Origin: CAZOOW01 sp964581535
GTDB taxonomy: Bacteria > Patescibacteriota > Saccharimonadia > Saccharimonadales > Saccharimonadaceae
NCBI GenBank assembly: GCA_964581535.1
Contig: CAZOOW010000003.1
Coordinates: 1 to 64,000, forward strand
DNA: 64,000 nt
Direction of reading: 5' to 3'
Shown piece by piece: positions 1-8,832 of this stretch. Under the pieces are notes generated by a model that saw only the letters and a program-made list of their open reading frames with translations, did not search any database and was not told the DNA's origin. Numbering within the stretch: the stretch's first letter is position 1; every line of letters begins with the position of its first letter. The translations under genes and the position numbers were made by a program.

Positions 1-3
1 TCA

Positions 4-45
4 CCAGATAAAAAGCTCAGCCTACAGGCTGGGCTTTTTATCTGG
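4..45. terminator. Bidirectional hairpin terminator
   Basis: A 20-bp stem with one G-T wobble and a 2-nt loop; the stem contains A5 and T5 runs, so either strand gives a GC core followed by U residues. It lies just beyond the 3' end of the minus-strand enolase gene and probably ends that transcript as well as one entering from the left. Confidence 0.8.
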
Positions 46-115
46 TAAGTTATGTTGTGTCGGGCTGCGATTGCCTAGGCACTATGCAACTGCCCGCAAA
101 AATGACATAAAATAG

Positions 116-1387
116 CTACACCGAGAAAGGTCGCGCGAGTTTCAGTTTCGGGTTAAGTTCGGCGATGCGAATCAGCTCGTTATACTTTGCGACACGATCA
201 GTACGTGACAGCGAGCCGGTTTTAATCTGTCCGGCACCCAGACCGACAGCTAGATGAGCGATCGTAACGTCTTCAGTTTCACCTGATCGGTGAGAGATAA
301 TCGTGTTCCAGCCAGACGATTGCGCTAGTTGGACTGCTTCGATAGTTTCACTGAGTGTTCCGATCTGGTTCAGTTTGATAAGCACTGCATTCGCTACGTC
401 TTTTTCGATAGCTTTTTTTATCCGTTCAACATTCGTTACTAGTAGATCATCTCCCACTAGCTGCATATCAGGTAGCGTTGTCTTCAGCTGCTGCCACCCA
501 AACCAGTCGTCCTCGGCCATGCCATCTTCGATGGATAGGATGGGGAAATCGCCCGTCAATTTCTCGAGCCACTTTGCGAATTCATCCGCTTTCAATGATT
601 TCTTTTCGCTTTTGAGATCATAATGAAAGCCATTGAAAAACTCACTCGCAGCAACATCTAGGGCCAGCGCAACATCAACTCCTGGCTCATAACCGGCTTC
701 TTCAATCGCCCTGATAAGTAGTTGTAATGCCTCGCGGTTGCCTCGTTTAACACCCGGCGCGAAGCCACCTTCGTCACCAACCGTCGTACCGTAACCAGCA
801 TCTTTTAGCACTTTTTTGAGCGCATGAAAAACTTCTGTGCCCATTCGCATGACATCCGTGAAGCTCCGCGCACCAACTGGAACGATCATACTCTCCTGAA
901 TATCCGTCGAGTTAGCCGCATGGGCGCCACCGTTCAGCACATTCATCATCGGCAAAGGTAATGACATGGCCGGTTCACCAGCGATTTCGTTGATGTGTTG
1001 ATATAAGGGAATTTTTTTTGCGTTCGCCGCAGCATGAGCGCAGGCAAGAGAAACCGCGAGGATAGCGTTCGCACCGATTTTCTGTTTGTTCGGCGTACCG
1101 TCTAATTCGCGCATCAAATCATCAATTTTATTTTGGTCGGCAGGACTTACCCCTGTTAAAATTGGCAGTATTTTATCCCGTATATTTTCAACCGTTTTTT
1201 GGACACCTTGTCCGTCGTACATCTGACCCCCATCGCGCAACTCGTGTGCTTCATGCGAACCGGTACTCGCACCGGAAGGCACTGCCGCCCGCCCGAAAGA
1301 TCCGTTGTTGAGCCAAACATCGGCTTCAACCGTCGGATTGCCCCGTGAATCAAATATTTGTCTGGCTTTGATATCTCGTATCTTCAT
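116..1387 (-). CDS. eno: Enolase (2-phosphoglycerate dehydratase)
   Basis: Converts 2-phosphoglycerate to phosphoenolpyruvate in the cytoplasm. The 423-residue product has normal family length and begins with the typical [18 protein letters not shown] block. It carries the active-site stretches [37 protein letters not shown] and SHRSGETED, which supply the magnesium ligands and catalytic Lys/Glu. It is divergent from the dehydrogenase-mutase fusion gene, with 37 nt between the two starts, and that partner makes its substrate. GAGAAG lies upstream of the ATG as a weak Shine-Dalgarno. Identity is certain. Confidence 0.98.
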   Translation of the reverse strand: MKIRDIKARQIFDSRGNPTVEADVWLNNGSFGRAAVPSGASTGSHEAHELRDGGQMYDGQGVQKTVENIRDKILPILTGVSPADQNKIDDLMRELDGTPNKQKIGANAILAVSLACAHAAANAKKIPLYQHINEIAGEPAMSLPLPMMNVLNGGAHAANSTDIQESMIVPVGARSFTDVMRMGTEVFHALKKVLKDAGYGTTVGDEGGFAPGVKRGNREALQLLIRAIEEAGYEPGVDVALALDVAASEFFNGFHYDLKSEKKSLKADEFAKWLEKLTGDFPILSIEDGMAEDDWFGWQQLKTTLPDMQLVGDDLLVTNVERIKKAIEKDVANAVLIKLNQIGTLSETIEAVQLAQSSGWNTIISHRSGETEDVTIAHLAVGLGAGQIKTGSLSRTDRVAKYNELIRIAELNPKLKLARPFSV

Positions 1388-1424
1388 AGATATATCTTCT
1401 CACAGTGCTTATGGTTATGCCATA

Positions 1425-3095
1425 ATGGAACAAATGGCACTTATCTACTTTTACGATGCGACCGATATCGACAAACAACAGCTGACTGACGGGCTGCTCA
1501 GTACCGACCATCACTGGGAATATGTCGAAGACAAAATAAGTCTCGAAAATCTGCACCCCGACACAGAAGTTCTTTCGGTATTTGTCAGCAGCACCGTAAC
1601 ACGTGAAATCATCGAAAAGCTACCGCGTCTACGGCTCATTGCCTGCCGCTCGACTGGCTTCAATAACGTGGATATGCGGGCCGCAGAAGAGCACGACGTG
1701 ATAGTGACGAATGTACCAAGCTATGGTGAACAAACGGTTGCAGAATACACCTTTGCATTGATGCTCTCCCTTTCCAGAAAACTACCAGAGACATTGGTGA
1801 CAGATATTCGAGCGCAAAAACCAGTTGCACAGCTCAGAGGGTTCGATCTTGCAGGCAAAACGATAGGTATCGTCGGTACGGGTCATATCGGGAAAAAAGT
1901 AGCGAGTATTGCGCATGGCTTTGGTATGAATATTCTGGCTTACGACCCATATCCGAACGACGAAACAGCCAAGCAATTCCACCTTTCCTACGTTACCCTG
2001 GAAGAGTTGCTCAAACAGAGTGACGCAGTCACGCTGCATGTCCCTTATATGAAATCGACGCATCACCTCATCAACGCAGAAAGGATCGCATTGATGAAAC
2101 CGTCTTCGGTACTTGTCAATACGGCCCGTGGTGAACTTGTTGACACTGAAGCATTGGTTATTGCCCTCACATCAGAACAAATCGCAGGCGCAGGACTCGA
2201 CGTACTCGAGGGAGAAGGCCTGTGGCATCTAGATGACAATGTCGCGCTTCTACAGACAAACAGTGCAACGCATGCCGATGCTCAGCATAGTCTGGAACAG
2301 TTAGCGCTTTCAAAACTTCCAAATGTCATTTTGACACCACATAACGCTTTTAACACAGCTGAAGCTATTGGTAGGATAAACGCGACTGTGTGTGAAAACA
2401 TTACGCGGTTCTGGTATGGTGAGACGCCCAACAAAGTTACGTTGGATAAAAAAGAGACAGGAAAGCTGATCATCGTACGCCACGCCGAATCCGAATGGAA
2501 CGCTACAGGTAAGTGGACCGGGAAGACCGATGTCCATCTCAGCGAAAAAGGATTCAAACAGGCAGCCGCGTATGGAAGGTTGCTCGCACAGCTCGACATA
2601 GCCGTTGACTATGCGTATTGTTCAGAACAAGTCAGATCGCTTGAAACGCTTGAGGCGATGCTCGATAGCGCTGGTCAGTTTGATGTCGAGCATGAGCGCT
2701 CCGCAGCCGTCAACGAACGGGATTATGGCGATTATACCGGGAAAAACAAATGGGAAGTCCGACAAGAGCTGGGCGACGAAGAATTTACAAAGCTTCGACG
2801 TGGTTGGGATTATCCGGTACCAAATGGTGAAACACTTAAAACGGTTTACGAGCGCGTTGTACCGTTTTATAAAGAGACGATTCTGCCACGCCTGCTCAAG
2901 GGCGATGATTTACTGCTCGTTGCGCATGGGAATAGTCTCCGCGCCCTCGCGAAATATATTGAAAAGTTGTCAGATAACGAAGTAGGGGAGCTGGAAATGC
3001 TTCTCGGCCAGATCGTGACCTACGAGATAGATGAACGCGGCGAAATGATTTCGAAACGAGTCGATCAAATCGATGTTGGTCCAACATCGGCTTAG
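1425..3095 (+). CDS. D-2-hydroxyacid dehydrogenase fused to phosphoglycerate mutase
   Basis: Two complete enzymes lie in one 556-residue chain. Residues 1 to about 335 form an NAD-dependent D-2-hydroxyacid dehydrogenase of the D-lactate dehydrogenase type: Rossmann motif GTGHIG, catalytic Arg in NTARGELVD, Glu in AGLDVLEGEG, His in LTPHNAF. Residues about 347 to 556 form a histidine-phosphatase phosphoglycerate mutase: RHAESEWN with the phospho-His near residue 353, NERDYGDYTGKNK and VAHGNSLRALAKY, as in cofactor-dependent GpmA. The linker is only about 10 residues. The frame is open further upstream, but the ATG at 1425 is the first one giving dehydrogenase-like sequence. Divergent from enolase, so mutase and enolase are consecutive pathway steps. 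Confidence 0.93.
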   Translation: MEQMALIYFYDATDIDKQQLTDGLLSTDHHWEYVEDKISLENLHPDTEVLSVFVSSTVTREIIEKLPRLRLIACRSTGFNNVDMRAAEEHDVIVTNVPSYGEQTVAEYTFALMLSLSRKLPETLVTDIRAQKPVAQLRGFDLAGKTIGIVGTGHIGKKVASIAHGFGMNILAYDPYPNDETAKQFHLSYVTLEELLKQSDAVTLHVPYMKSTHHLINAERIALMKPSSVLVNTARGELVDTEALVIALTSEQIAGAGLDVLEGEGLWHLDDNVALLQTNSATHADAQHSLEQLALSKLPNVILTPHNAFNTAEAIGRINATVCENITRFWYGETPNKVTLDKKETGKLIIVRHAESEWNATGKWTGKTDVHLSEKGFKQAAAYGRLLAQLDIAVDYAYCSEQVRSLETLEAMLDSAGQFDVEHERSAAVNERDYGDYTGKNKWEVRQELGDEEFTKLRRGWDYPVPNGETLKTVYERVVPFYKETILPRLLKGDDLLLVAHGNSLRALAKYIEKLSDNEVGELEMLLGQIVTYEIDERGEMISKRVDQIDVGPTSA

Positions 3096-3104
3096 CTCTA
3101 CAAG

Positions 3105-3719
3105 TTAGTTCGAAGCCTTTCGTGCCAAAGCGCTCATAATATCAAATGTCACTTCATCACGACTTTTTGTACCGTCGACTTCAATCAACAGCCTTTTTTG
3201 ACGATAAAAGTCTAGTACTGGTAGCGTTTTTTTGCTGAACTCGTCTATCCGAGTCTGGAGAACTGAACGGTTGTCGTCGCGTCGATCACCTCTATCATCA
3301 CTCTTTTGCGACTCCTCAAACCGCCGCCAAACCAATTCGTAGGGCATTGTCAACAGCACTGCGGCAACGATTGGATGCCTTGATTCCTCAGCAGCTCGCA
3401 AAATAGTCTCTTGTTCTCCGTCCATTCTTCCTACTGAGCTCAGCAGTAGGGGTTTGTCGGAAAATTCGTCTCTGGAAAGATAGGGAACAACGATGTTTTT
3501 GTACATTTCACTCGGGATTAGCTCACCAGTAGCCAAAATATTCTGCAGCGCGTCTTGATCCTTATAACTTCGGAGTACGGCGCCACCTGAAATGGTGTGC
3601 GCCCCCAACATCTGGGCGATTCGCTCCACCTGCGTGTCCTTACCTACGAATGGGAGTCCGAAGAAATTTATCGACCCGGTGCCCAACCATTTTTTTACTA
3701 TTGCGATGTTTTGTTCCAT
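3105..3719 (-). CDS. Adenylate kinase-like nucleoside monophosphate kinase
   Basis: A 204-residue P-loop kinase with GLPFVGKDT near the N-terminus (GxPxxGKxT of the adenylate kinase family) and an Arg/Asp-rich segment RGDRRDDN in the region of the LID. It probably interconverts AMP+ATP and 2 ADP, but divergence from canonical Adk is clear and substrate is uncertain. It is convergent with the dehydrogenase-mutase gene (9 nt apart) and divergent from PEP synthase, an enzyme whose reaction involves AMP. Its start is preceded by TAGGCT six nt upstream, a possible leaderless -10. Confidence 0.75.
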   Translation of the reverse strand: MEQNIAIVKKWLGTGSINFFGLPFVGKDTQVERIAQMLGAHTISGGAVLRSYKDQDALQNILATGELIPSEMYKNIVVPYLSRDEFSDKPLLLSSVGRMDGEQETILRAAEESRHPIVAAVLLTMPYELVWRRFEESQKSDDRGDRRDDNRSVLQTRIDEFSKKTLPVLDFYRQKRLLIEVDGTKSRDEVTFDIMSALARKASN

Positions 3720-3810
3720 AACTACAGCCTATCACAGCTGTCCGACTCATAGCGCTTGTGCTACTATAGGAACAGATTAGAAACTCTTTCACATAAAGGA
3801 TGGGCTTTAC

Positions 3811-6180
3811 ATGTACAAATATCTCAAGTTCTTCGAAGAACTCACAATCAGTGACATTCCGCAGGTCGGTGGGAAAAATGCCAGCCTCGGCGAAATGTAT
3901 CACCATCTCAAACCTCAAGGAGTTAACCTGCCGAACGGTGTTGCGACTACCGCTGATGCCTATCGTTATTTCCTAAAGGAAACCGGGCTCGATAGGCAAA
4001 TATCGGAAGTCCTCGAAGGACTTGATGTAACCAATGTTCGGGAGCTTGCAAAGCGTGGAGCAAAAATCCGCAACATGATAGTTGCGGCAGAGCTTCCGCA
4101 GGATTTTCAGGACGAAATAAAACGCGGGTATGAAGAACTTTCACGCAAATGCGGTCACGAAAAAAACGACCTCGTCTGCGCGATACGCTCGAGCGCAACT
4201 GCCGAAGACCTACCGGACGCTTCATTTGCAGGACAACAGGCGACATTCCTCAACATCCAAGGTACCGAACACGTTCTTCAGGCGACCAAGGAGTGTATCG
4301 CCAGTCTATTTACCGACCGAGCCATCGTCTACCGCGTCACCAACGGGTTTTCGCATATGCAGGTCGCTCTCAGCGTGGGAATCCAGCAAATGGTGGCTGT
4401 TCGTAGTGAATGCGCCGGGGTTATTTTTACCATCGATACTGAATCAGGGTTTAAAGATGTCGTTGTCGTGAGCTCAATCTACGGTCTCGGTGAAAATATC
4501 GTACAAGGCCACGTCAGCCCAGATGAATTCATCGTTTTCAAACCTACCATGGCAATTTTGAAGCGACGTATGGGCAGCAAGAAGATGAAAATGGTCCCGG
4601 TCGCTGGCAGCAAGACCAAAAACGTTCCAGTAACCGAAAAAGACCAGAACCGCTACAGCATTACGGACGAGCAAGTAAAAACGCTTGCCGACTGGGCAAT
4701 GAAAATCGAAAAGCACTACGGCCATCCTATGGACATCGAATGGGCACTTGACGAGGACGATAACCAGCTTTACATCGTCCAGGCTCGGGCCGAAACGGTG
4801 CAATCACGTCGAGATGAGACCAAAATCGAAGAATATAAACTCGAAGAACAAGGCGAGCTTATCGTCGCCGGAACGAGTGTCGGCAACAAGATCGGCACTG
4901 GTAAAGCAAGTAAGATTATGAGTGTTGCAGACATTGATGATTTCAAAGCCGGCGATGTTCTCGTTACAGAAATGACCGACCCGGACTGGGTGCCTATCAT
5001 GAAAATAGCAAGCGCCATAGTCACCGACAAAGGCGGTCGTACCTGTCACGCCGCTATCGTTTCACGCGAACTGGGCATCCCGTGTGTTGTCGGAACGGGC
5101 AATGCCAGCAGTCTTATAAAAGACAAAGAGCCGATCACAGTATGCTGTACCGGCGGCGATGAAGGGCAAGTCTATCGCGGCCAACTGAAGTTTAAAGTTG
5201 AAAAGACTGATGTTGCTAACCTCGAGCGCCCTAAAACGAAGATTATGATGAATATCGGCTCTCCTGAGCACGCGTTCAGTTACGCACAGTTGCCAAATGA
5301 CGGTGTTGGTCTCGCGCGAGAAGAATTTATTATCAATGACCATATCAAAATCCATCCGCTTGCGCTCCTCCATTTCGATCAAGTGAAAGATAAGACTGCT
5401 CGCCGAGCCATCGAAAAAGCAACCATAGGATATCAAAAGAAAGAACAGTATTTCGTCGATAAGCTTGCGGAAGGCATTGCTATCATAGGTGCTGCGTTTT
5501 ATCCGAACGATGTTATTGTGCGTATGTCGGACTTTAAGAGCAATGAATACGCCAACCTCGTCGGCGGTAAGCAGTTTGAACCTGAGGAGGACAACCCTAT
5601 GCTCGGTTGGCGCGGTGCGAGCAGGTACTACAGTCCCGAGTATAAAGATGCTTTCGCGCTTGAATGCCAGGCATTCCTAAAGGTAAGAAATGACATGGGG
5701 CTCACCAACGTCAAAGCAATGATTCCGTTCTGCCGCAGCCTCGACGAAGCCGACAAAGTACTGAAAATCATGGGTGAAAACGGCCTGAAACGCGGAGAGA
5801 ACGGTTTCCAAGTTTATGTGATGTGCGAGATACCTTCGAACGTCATCTTGGCCGAGCAGTTTGCAGAGCGTTTCGATGGCTTCTCTATCGGCTCGAACGA
5901 CTTGACGCAGCTCGCGCTTGGTGTCGACAGGGATAACTACAAAGTTTCTCATGTGTATGACGAGAACAACGAAGCGGTGAAGACGCTTATCCGACTGGTC
6001 GTGAAGATCGCCAAGCAGAAAAAGGTGAAGATAGGCCTGTGCGGTCAAGCGCCTTCGGATTATCCGGAGTTTGCTCGTTTCCTCGTTGAAACGGGAATCG
6101 ACAGCATATCACTCGCGCCTGACACAATCGTAAAAACGACGATAGATCTGAAAAAGCTCGAATCGAAACTCGGCCGATAA
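3811..6180 (+). CDS. ppsA: Phosphoenolpyruvate synthase (pyruvate, water dikinase)
   Basis: Interconverts pyruvate + ATP + water and PEP + AMP + phosphate. At 789 residues it has full family length: N-terminal ATP-grasp domain from VGGKNASLGEM, the central swivelling phosphohistidine domain with GGRTCHAAIVSRELGIP (phospho-His at residue 413), and the C-terminal PEP/pyruvate barrel ending with GLCGQAPSD (catalytic Cys at 744). It has a Shine-Dalgarno AAAGGATG ahead of the ATG. No pyruvate kinase is seen in the window; with enolase next door the enzyme may run towards pyruvate and ATP (inference). Confidence 0.96.
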   Translation: MYKYLKFFEELTISDIPQVGGKNASLGEMYHHLKPQGVNLPNGVATTADAYRYFLKETGLDRQISEVLEGLDVTNVRELAKRGAKIRNMIVAAELPQDFQDEIKRGYEELSRKCGHEKNDLVCAIRSSATAEDLPDASFAGQQATFLNIQGTEHVLQATKECIASLFTDRAIVYRVTNGFSHMQVALSVGIQQMVAVRSECAGVIFTIDTESGFKDVVVVSSIYGLGENIVQGHVSPDEFIVFKPTMAILKRRMGSKKMKMVPVAGSKTKNVPVTEKDQNRYSITDEQVKTLADWAMKIEKHYGHPMDIEWALDEDDNQLYIVQARAETVQSRRDETKIEEYKLEEQGELIVAGTSVGNKIGTGKASKIMSVADIDDFKAGDVLVTEMTDPDWVPIMKIASAIVTDKGGRTCHAAIVSRELGIPCVVGTGNASSLIKDKEPITVCCTGGDEGQVYRGQLKFKVEKTDVANLERPKTKIMMNIGSPEHAFSYAQLPNDGVGLAREEFIINDHIKIHPLALLHFDQVKDKTARRAIEKATIGYQKKEQYFVDKLAEGIAIIGAAFYPNDVIVRMSDFKSNEYANLVGGKQFEPEEDNPMLGWRGASRYYSPEYKDAFALECQAFLKVRNDMGLTNVKAMIPFCRSLDEADKVLKIMGENGLKRGENGFQVYVMCEIPSNVILAEQFAERFDGFSIGSNDLTQLALGVDRDNYKVSHVYDENNEAVKTLIRLVVKIAKQKKVKIGLCGQAPSDYPEFARFLVETGIDSISLAPDTIVKTTIDLKKLESKLGR

Positions 6181-6200
6181 AGGCCGAGTGGCGAACATAA

Positions 6201-6227
6201 ACGAGGCTGGCATATTGCCAGCCTCGT
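6201..6227 (+). terminator. Terminator hairpin after ppsA
   Basis: A perfect 12-bp GC-rich stem with a 3-nt loop, 20 nt after the ppsA stop codon, followed by a weak T-containing tail. It also lies just beyond the 3' end of the convergent 65-residue gene. Confidence 0.75.
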
Positions 6228-6242
6228 TGTTCGTATCTGTAC

Positions 6243-6440
6243 CTAAAAAACGCGGTCAGCCAGATATTTCGCCACGAGTACTCCTGCCGCCAGGTAGCTT
6301 GCTAGCACCTGAAGAAGAATAGGGAAGCCCTGGATTTTTAACACGAATAGAGTAAGCCATATCACAACCCAAAAAATACTTCCTATCGCGAGGGTTAAAA
6401 GACTCAGTCTAACATAACGGTTTTCTAAAAATTGCTGCAT
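6243..6440 (-). CDS. Small two-helix membrane protein
   Basis: A 65-residue protein with two hydrophobic segments (about residues 13-33 and 39-60), short charged ends and no recognised family. Convergent with ppsA and separated from it by the ppsA terminator. No clear Shine-Dalgarno. Function unknown; the compact membrane topology and isolated position are all that can be said. Confidence 0.6.
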   Translation of the reverse strand: MQQFLENRYVRLSLLTLAIGSIFWVVIWLTLFVLKIQGFPILLQVLASYLAAGVLVAKYLADRVF

Positions 6441-6757
6441 ATATCCATAGTACTTCAGCTTTTCATCTTTTCACATTCGAATTTGTTAAAAACAAGACTT
6501 ACACGGCCCACTCTAAGCGTCTATACTTGTATATAACTAGATGAGTACTCCGCGACTATCGGTTTCCACTCGTCAGTTTTATTCAAACACTGGCATAGCG
6601 ATGCCACACATACTACCTCGGTTATAGCGCTCGATCTGAACGTCCCGAACGCCGAATCCATGTAGTACCATCTCCACCAAACGTTCACTGACAGAGAAGT
6701 TCACTCGGAAATGTCAGAATTTTTTGTATCTTTTTATCTATCGCAAGGAGAAGTGTT
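6441..6757. other. Intergenic stretch, mostly featureless
   Basis: 317 bases between two small genes. It holds a GGCAT/ATGCC mini-hairpin near 6592-6605, a TATACT-like box near 6523 and a short protein-like minus-strand frame listed separately. I see no RNA gene or repeat. Confidence 0.5.
6579..6704 (-). CDS. Possible short ORF or gene remnant
   Basis: A 41-codon frame starting with GTG whose translation (for example SERLVEMVLHGFGVRDV then RGSMCGIAMPVFE) has protein-like composition. It lacks a Shine-Dalgarno and a good -10 box, and is preceded in frame by TGA. It may be the 3' remnant of a decayed gene. No family recognised; kept only as a candidate. Confidence 0.25.
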   Translation of the reverse strand: MNFSVSERLVEMVLHGFGVRDVQIERYNRGSMCGIAMPVFE

Positions 6758-7009
6758 ATGACTAAAACGACTATCAACAAAAACGTTCGTGTTACTGCTG
6801 TATGGTTTGACAAAAATTTTAACGAAGTCCCGAAGCGGATTGAGTTCGACGGACGGAGTTATACGTTTGTCGACCGCGGACTTCGCTACTGTATCAAGCG
6901 AGGCGAGCAGATAACCCGACTGTTCGATTTAACTGATGGAGAAGCGTATTTTCGACTCAAACATGAGGTTGACTCTAGCGCGTGGAATTTACTGAGTATT
7001 TCACGCTAA
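6758..7009 (+). CDS. Small hypothetical protein
   Basis: An 83-residue, basic, soluble protein with a beta-rich look (alternating charged/hydrophobic residues, e.g. VRVTAVWFDKNF and EFDGRSYTFVDRGLRY). A strong AAGGAG Shine-Dalgarno lies 8 nt before the ATG, unlike the leaderless core genes. No family recognised. It lies just upstream of the sensor kinase but with its own ribosome site; a TATACT box follows it, suggesting the kinase has a separate promoter. Confidence 0.65.
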   Translation: MTKTTINKNVRVTAVWFDKNFNEVPKRIEFDGRSYTFVDRGLRYCIKRGEQITRLFDLTDGEAYFRLKHEVDSSAWNLLSISR

Positions 7010-7077
7010 AAACGGTTATGGATATGCGGTATACTTTAAATAGAAAGTAGGGTAGTACCGTAGAATCAGCAACTAAC

Positions 7078-8796
7078 ATGTCAACGCTCTGGCAACGCAG
7101 AGCGCTCGAAGCGGCAGTCGTGACCGGCGGCGCCGTCGTTAGTTTATGGTTGCTTGGGCAGTTCATCGACAACCCACTCATCAAATCGTTAACCCCATCG
7201 ATTTATACAGTCATCCTTGGTGCAACAACGATTGGCGCTGCTCTCAGTGCACTGTTTTTGTTAATCCGTAACAAACCCTACCTATGGGTGAGTACTGCCG
7301 CGTTGCTGCTGCTACCCGCCACAACGATCGGCGCTCTCCTTAGCACCGGTGAAATGCACTCGCCGTATGTAGCCTTATGGATTATCAGTGCGGCATTTGC
7401 GTCAATACTCGGGCTGAGAACGCTTTTGCCTGTTATTGCACTGGTCATTGGAGCTGCAGTGTATATGGTGCTAAGTGGACGCCTACAAAACTACGACTGG
7501 CTGGTGTTTGGATTCACTTTTATACTGCCGCTTTTCGTTAGCTATATCCTCTGGACGCCACAGCGACGGGCACAACAGCAGCAGCATTTATCCGAATCGG
7601 CTCTCGCCCAAGAGCTTTCTCAGGAGTCAAACAAATCAGGTATCATCGTTAACGCTATCGCCGACGGGGTTATTGTCATTGACTCCAAAGGCACAATTCA
7701 GCTCATAAACCCTGCCGCTCTCGCTATCGTCGGATGGGGAAAAGAGGACGCAACAAAACTTGACTATCGTTCCGTTTTAAAAATTACTGACAGCAAAGAC
7801 ACGGTGGTCGATGAGGACCGTGATCCGATTCAACAGTGCCTAAAGACACATCAGCCTATTTTGACAGACTCATTTGGTCTACGAACAGTTTCAGGGAAGA
7901 AACTCCTCGCATCGATTATGGCATCGCCTCTCGGCGACACAGGGCAAGGAGCGGTTATTGTGTTTCGCGACATTACCGCTAAACACGCCGAAGAACGAGA
8001 GCAAGCCGAGTTCATCAGCACAGCCAGTCATGAAATGCGCACACCTGTAGCGGCGATAGAAGGCTACTTAGGACTGGCCTTAAACCCTCAGACTGCGGTT
8101 ATCGATGAAAAGGCGCGAGCGTATTTACAAAAGGCTCACGAGTCTGCACAGCATCTTGGTCGCCTGTTCCAAGACCTTCTCGATATTTCACGTATCGAAG
8201 ACGGCCGACTTAACACCTCCGAAAAAGTTATCGATGCGGTGGAAATAAGCAAAAGTATCGTAAATGATTTCAGTACCGCAATCCAGCAGAAAGGTCTAAC
8301 GCTGAGTTTTTCGCCAGATGCTACCTCCAAAAACGAGGTCGCGCCCTTGTTTTATATTCGTGTTGACATCGATCAATTCCGTGAAGTGTTGGGCAATCTA
8401 GTTGAAAACGCGGTCAAATATACCCGAGAGGGGACGGTGACAGTTGCTATAAAAGGAACCGACGAACGAGTGCTCATCAGTGTGACCGATAGCGGTATCG
8501 GCATTCCGGCGGAAGACATCCCACATTTGTTTCAAAAATTCTACCGCGTTGATAACAGCGATACTCGTGAAATCGGGGGAACCGGTCTCGGGTTATACCT
8601 ATCTCGAAGGCTGATAGAGTCAGCCAACGGACAGTTAAGCGTCGACAGCGAATACGGAAAAGGCAGCACATTTACAATTGACCTACCGAGAGTTCCTGCA
8701 GAAGAAGCGAGAAACGCTCTAGAACAACAACTCTCAACCGAAGCAACTCCCCAGGACGCTCAAACCCAATCTTCAACGCAGTTAACGAAAGAGTAG
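7078..8796 (+). CDS. Membrane sensor histidine kinase with PAS domain
   Basis: 572 residues. The first ~165 hold about six transmembrane helices with almost no extracytoplasmic domain, so the signal is probably sensed in or at the membrane. A PAS domain follows (about 185-300), then a HisKA dimerisation/phosphoacceptor helix with SHEMRTPVAAIEGY and an HATPase domain with N-box NLVENAVKYT, G1 DSGIGIP and G2 GGTGLGLYLSRR. The C-terminal 40 residues are low complexity. It is followed after 36 nt by a response regulator, its likely partner. A TATACT box near 7030 would give a leader of about 40 nt; no Shine-Dalgarno is evident. Confidence 0.93.
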   Translation: MSTLWQRRALEAAVVTGGAVVSLWLLGQFIDNPLIKSLTPSIYTVILGATTIGAALSALFLLIRNKPYLWVSTAALLLLPATTIGALLSTGEMHSPYVALWIISAAFASILGLRTLLPVIALVIGAAVYMVLSGRLQNYDWLVFGFTFILPLFVSYILWTPQRRAQQQQHLSESALAQELSQESNKSGIIVNAIADGVIVIDSKGTIQLINPAALAIVGWGKEDATKLDYRSVLKITDSKDTVVDEDRDPIQQCLKTHQPILTDSFGLRTVSGKKLLASIMASPLGDTGQGAVIVFRDITAKHAEEREQAEFISTASHEMRTPVAAIEGYLGLALNPQTAVIDEKARAYLQKAHESAQHLGRLFQDLLDISRIEDGRLNTSEKVIDAVEISKSIVNDFSTAIQQKGLTLSFSPDATSKNEVAPLFYIRVDIDQFREVLGNLVENAVKYTREGTVTVAIKGTDERVLISVTDSGIGIPAEDIPHLFQKFYRVDNSDTREIGGTGLGLYLSRRLIESANGQLSVDSEYGKGSTFTIDLPRVPAEEARNALEQQLSTEATPQDAQTQSSTQLTKE

Positions 8797-8832
8797 CTTT
8801 TTTATACATAAATACTTTATAGTAGAGGTAAT

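Noticed and set aside
4130..4471. Long overlapping frames inside ppsA, topA, der, glyS and other real genes
   Set aside because: They are out-of-frame shadows of well-identified genes with no ribosome sites or motifs of their own.
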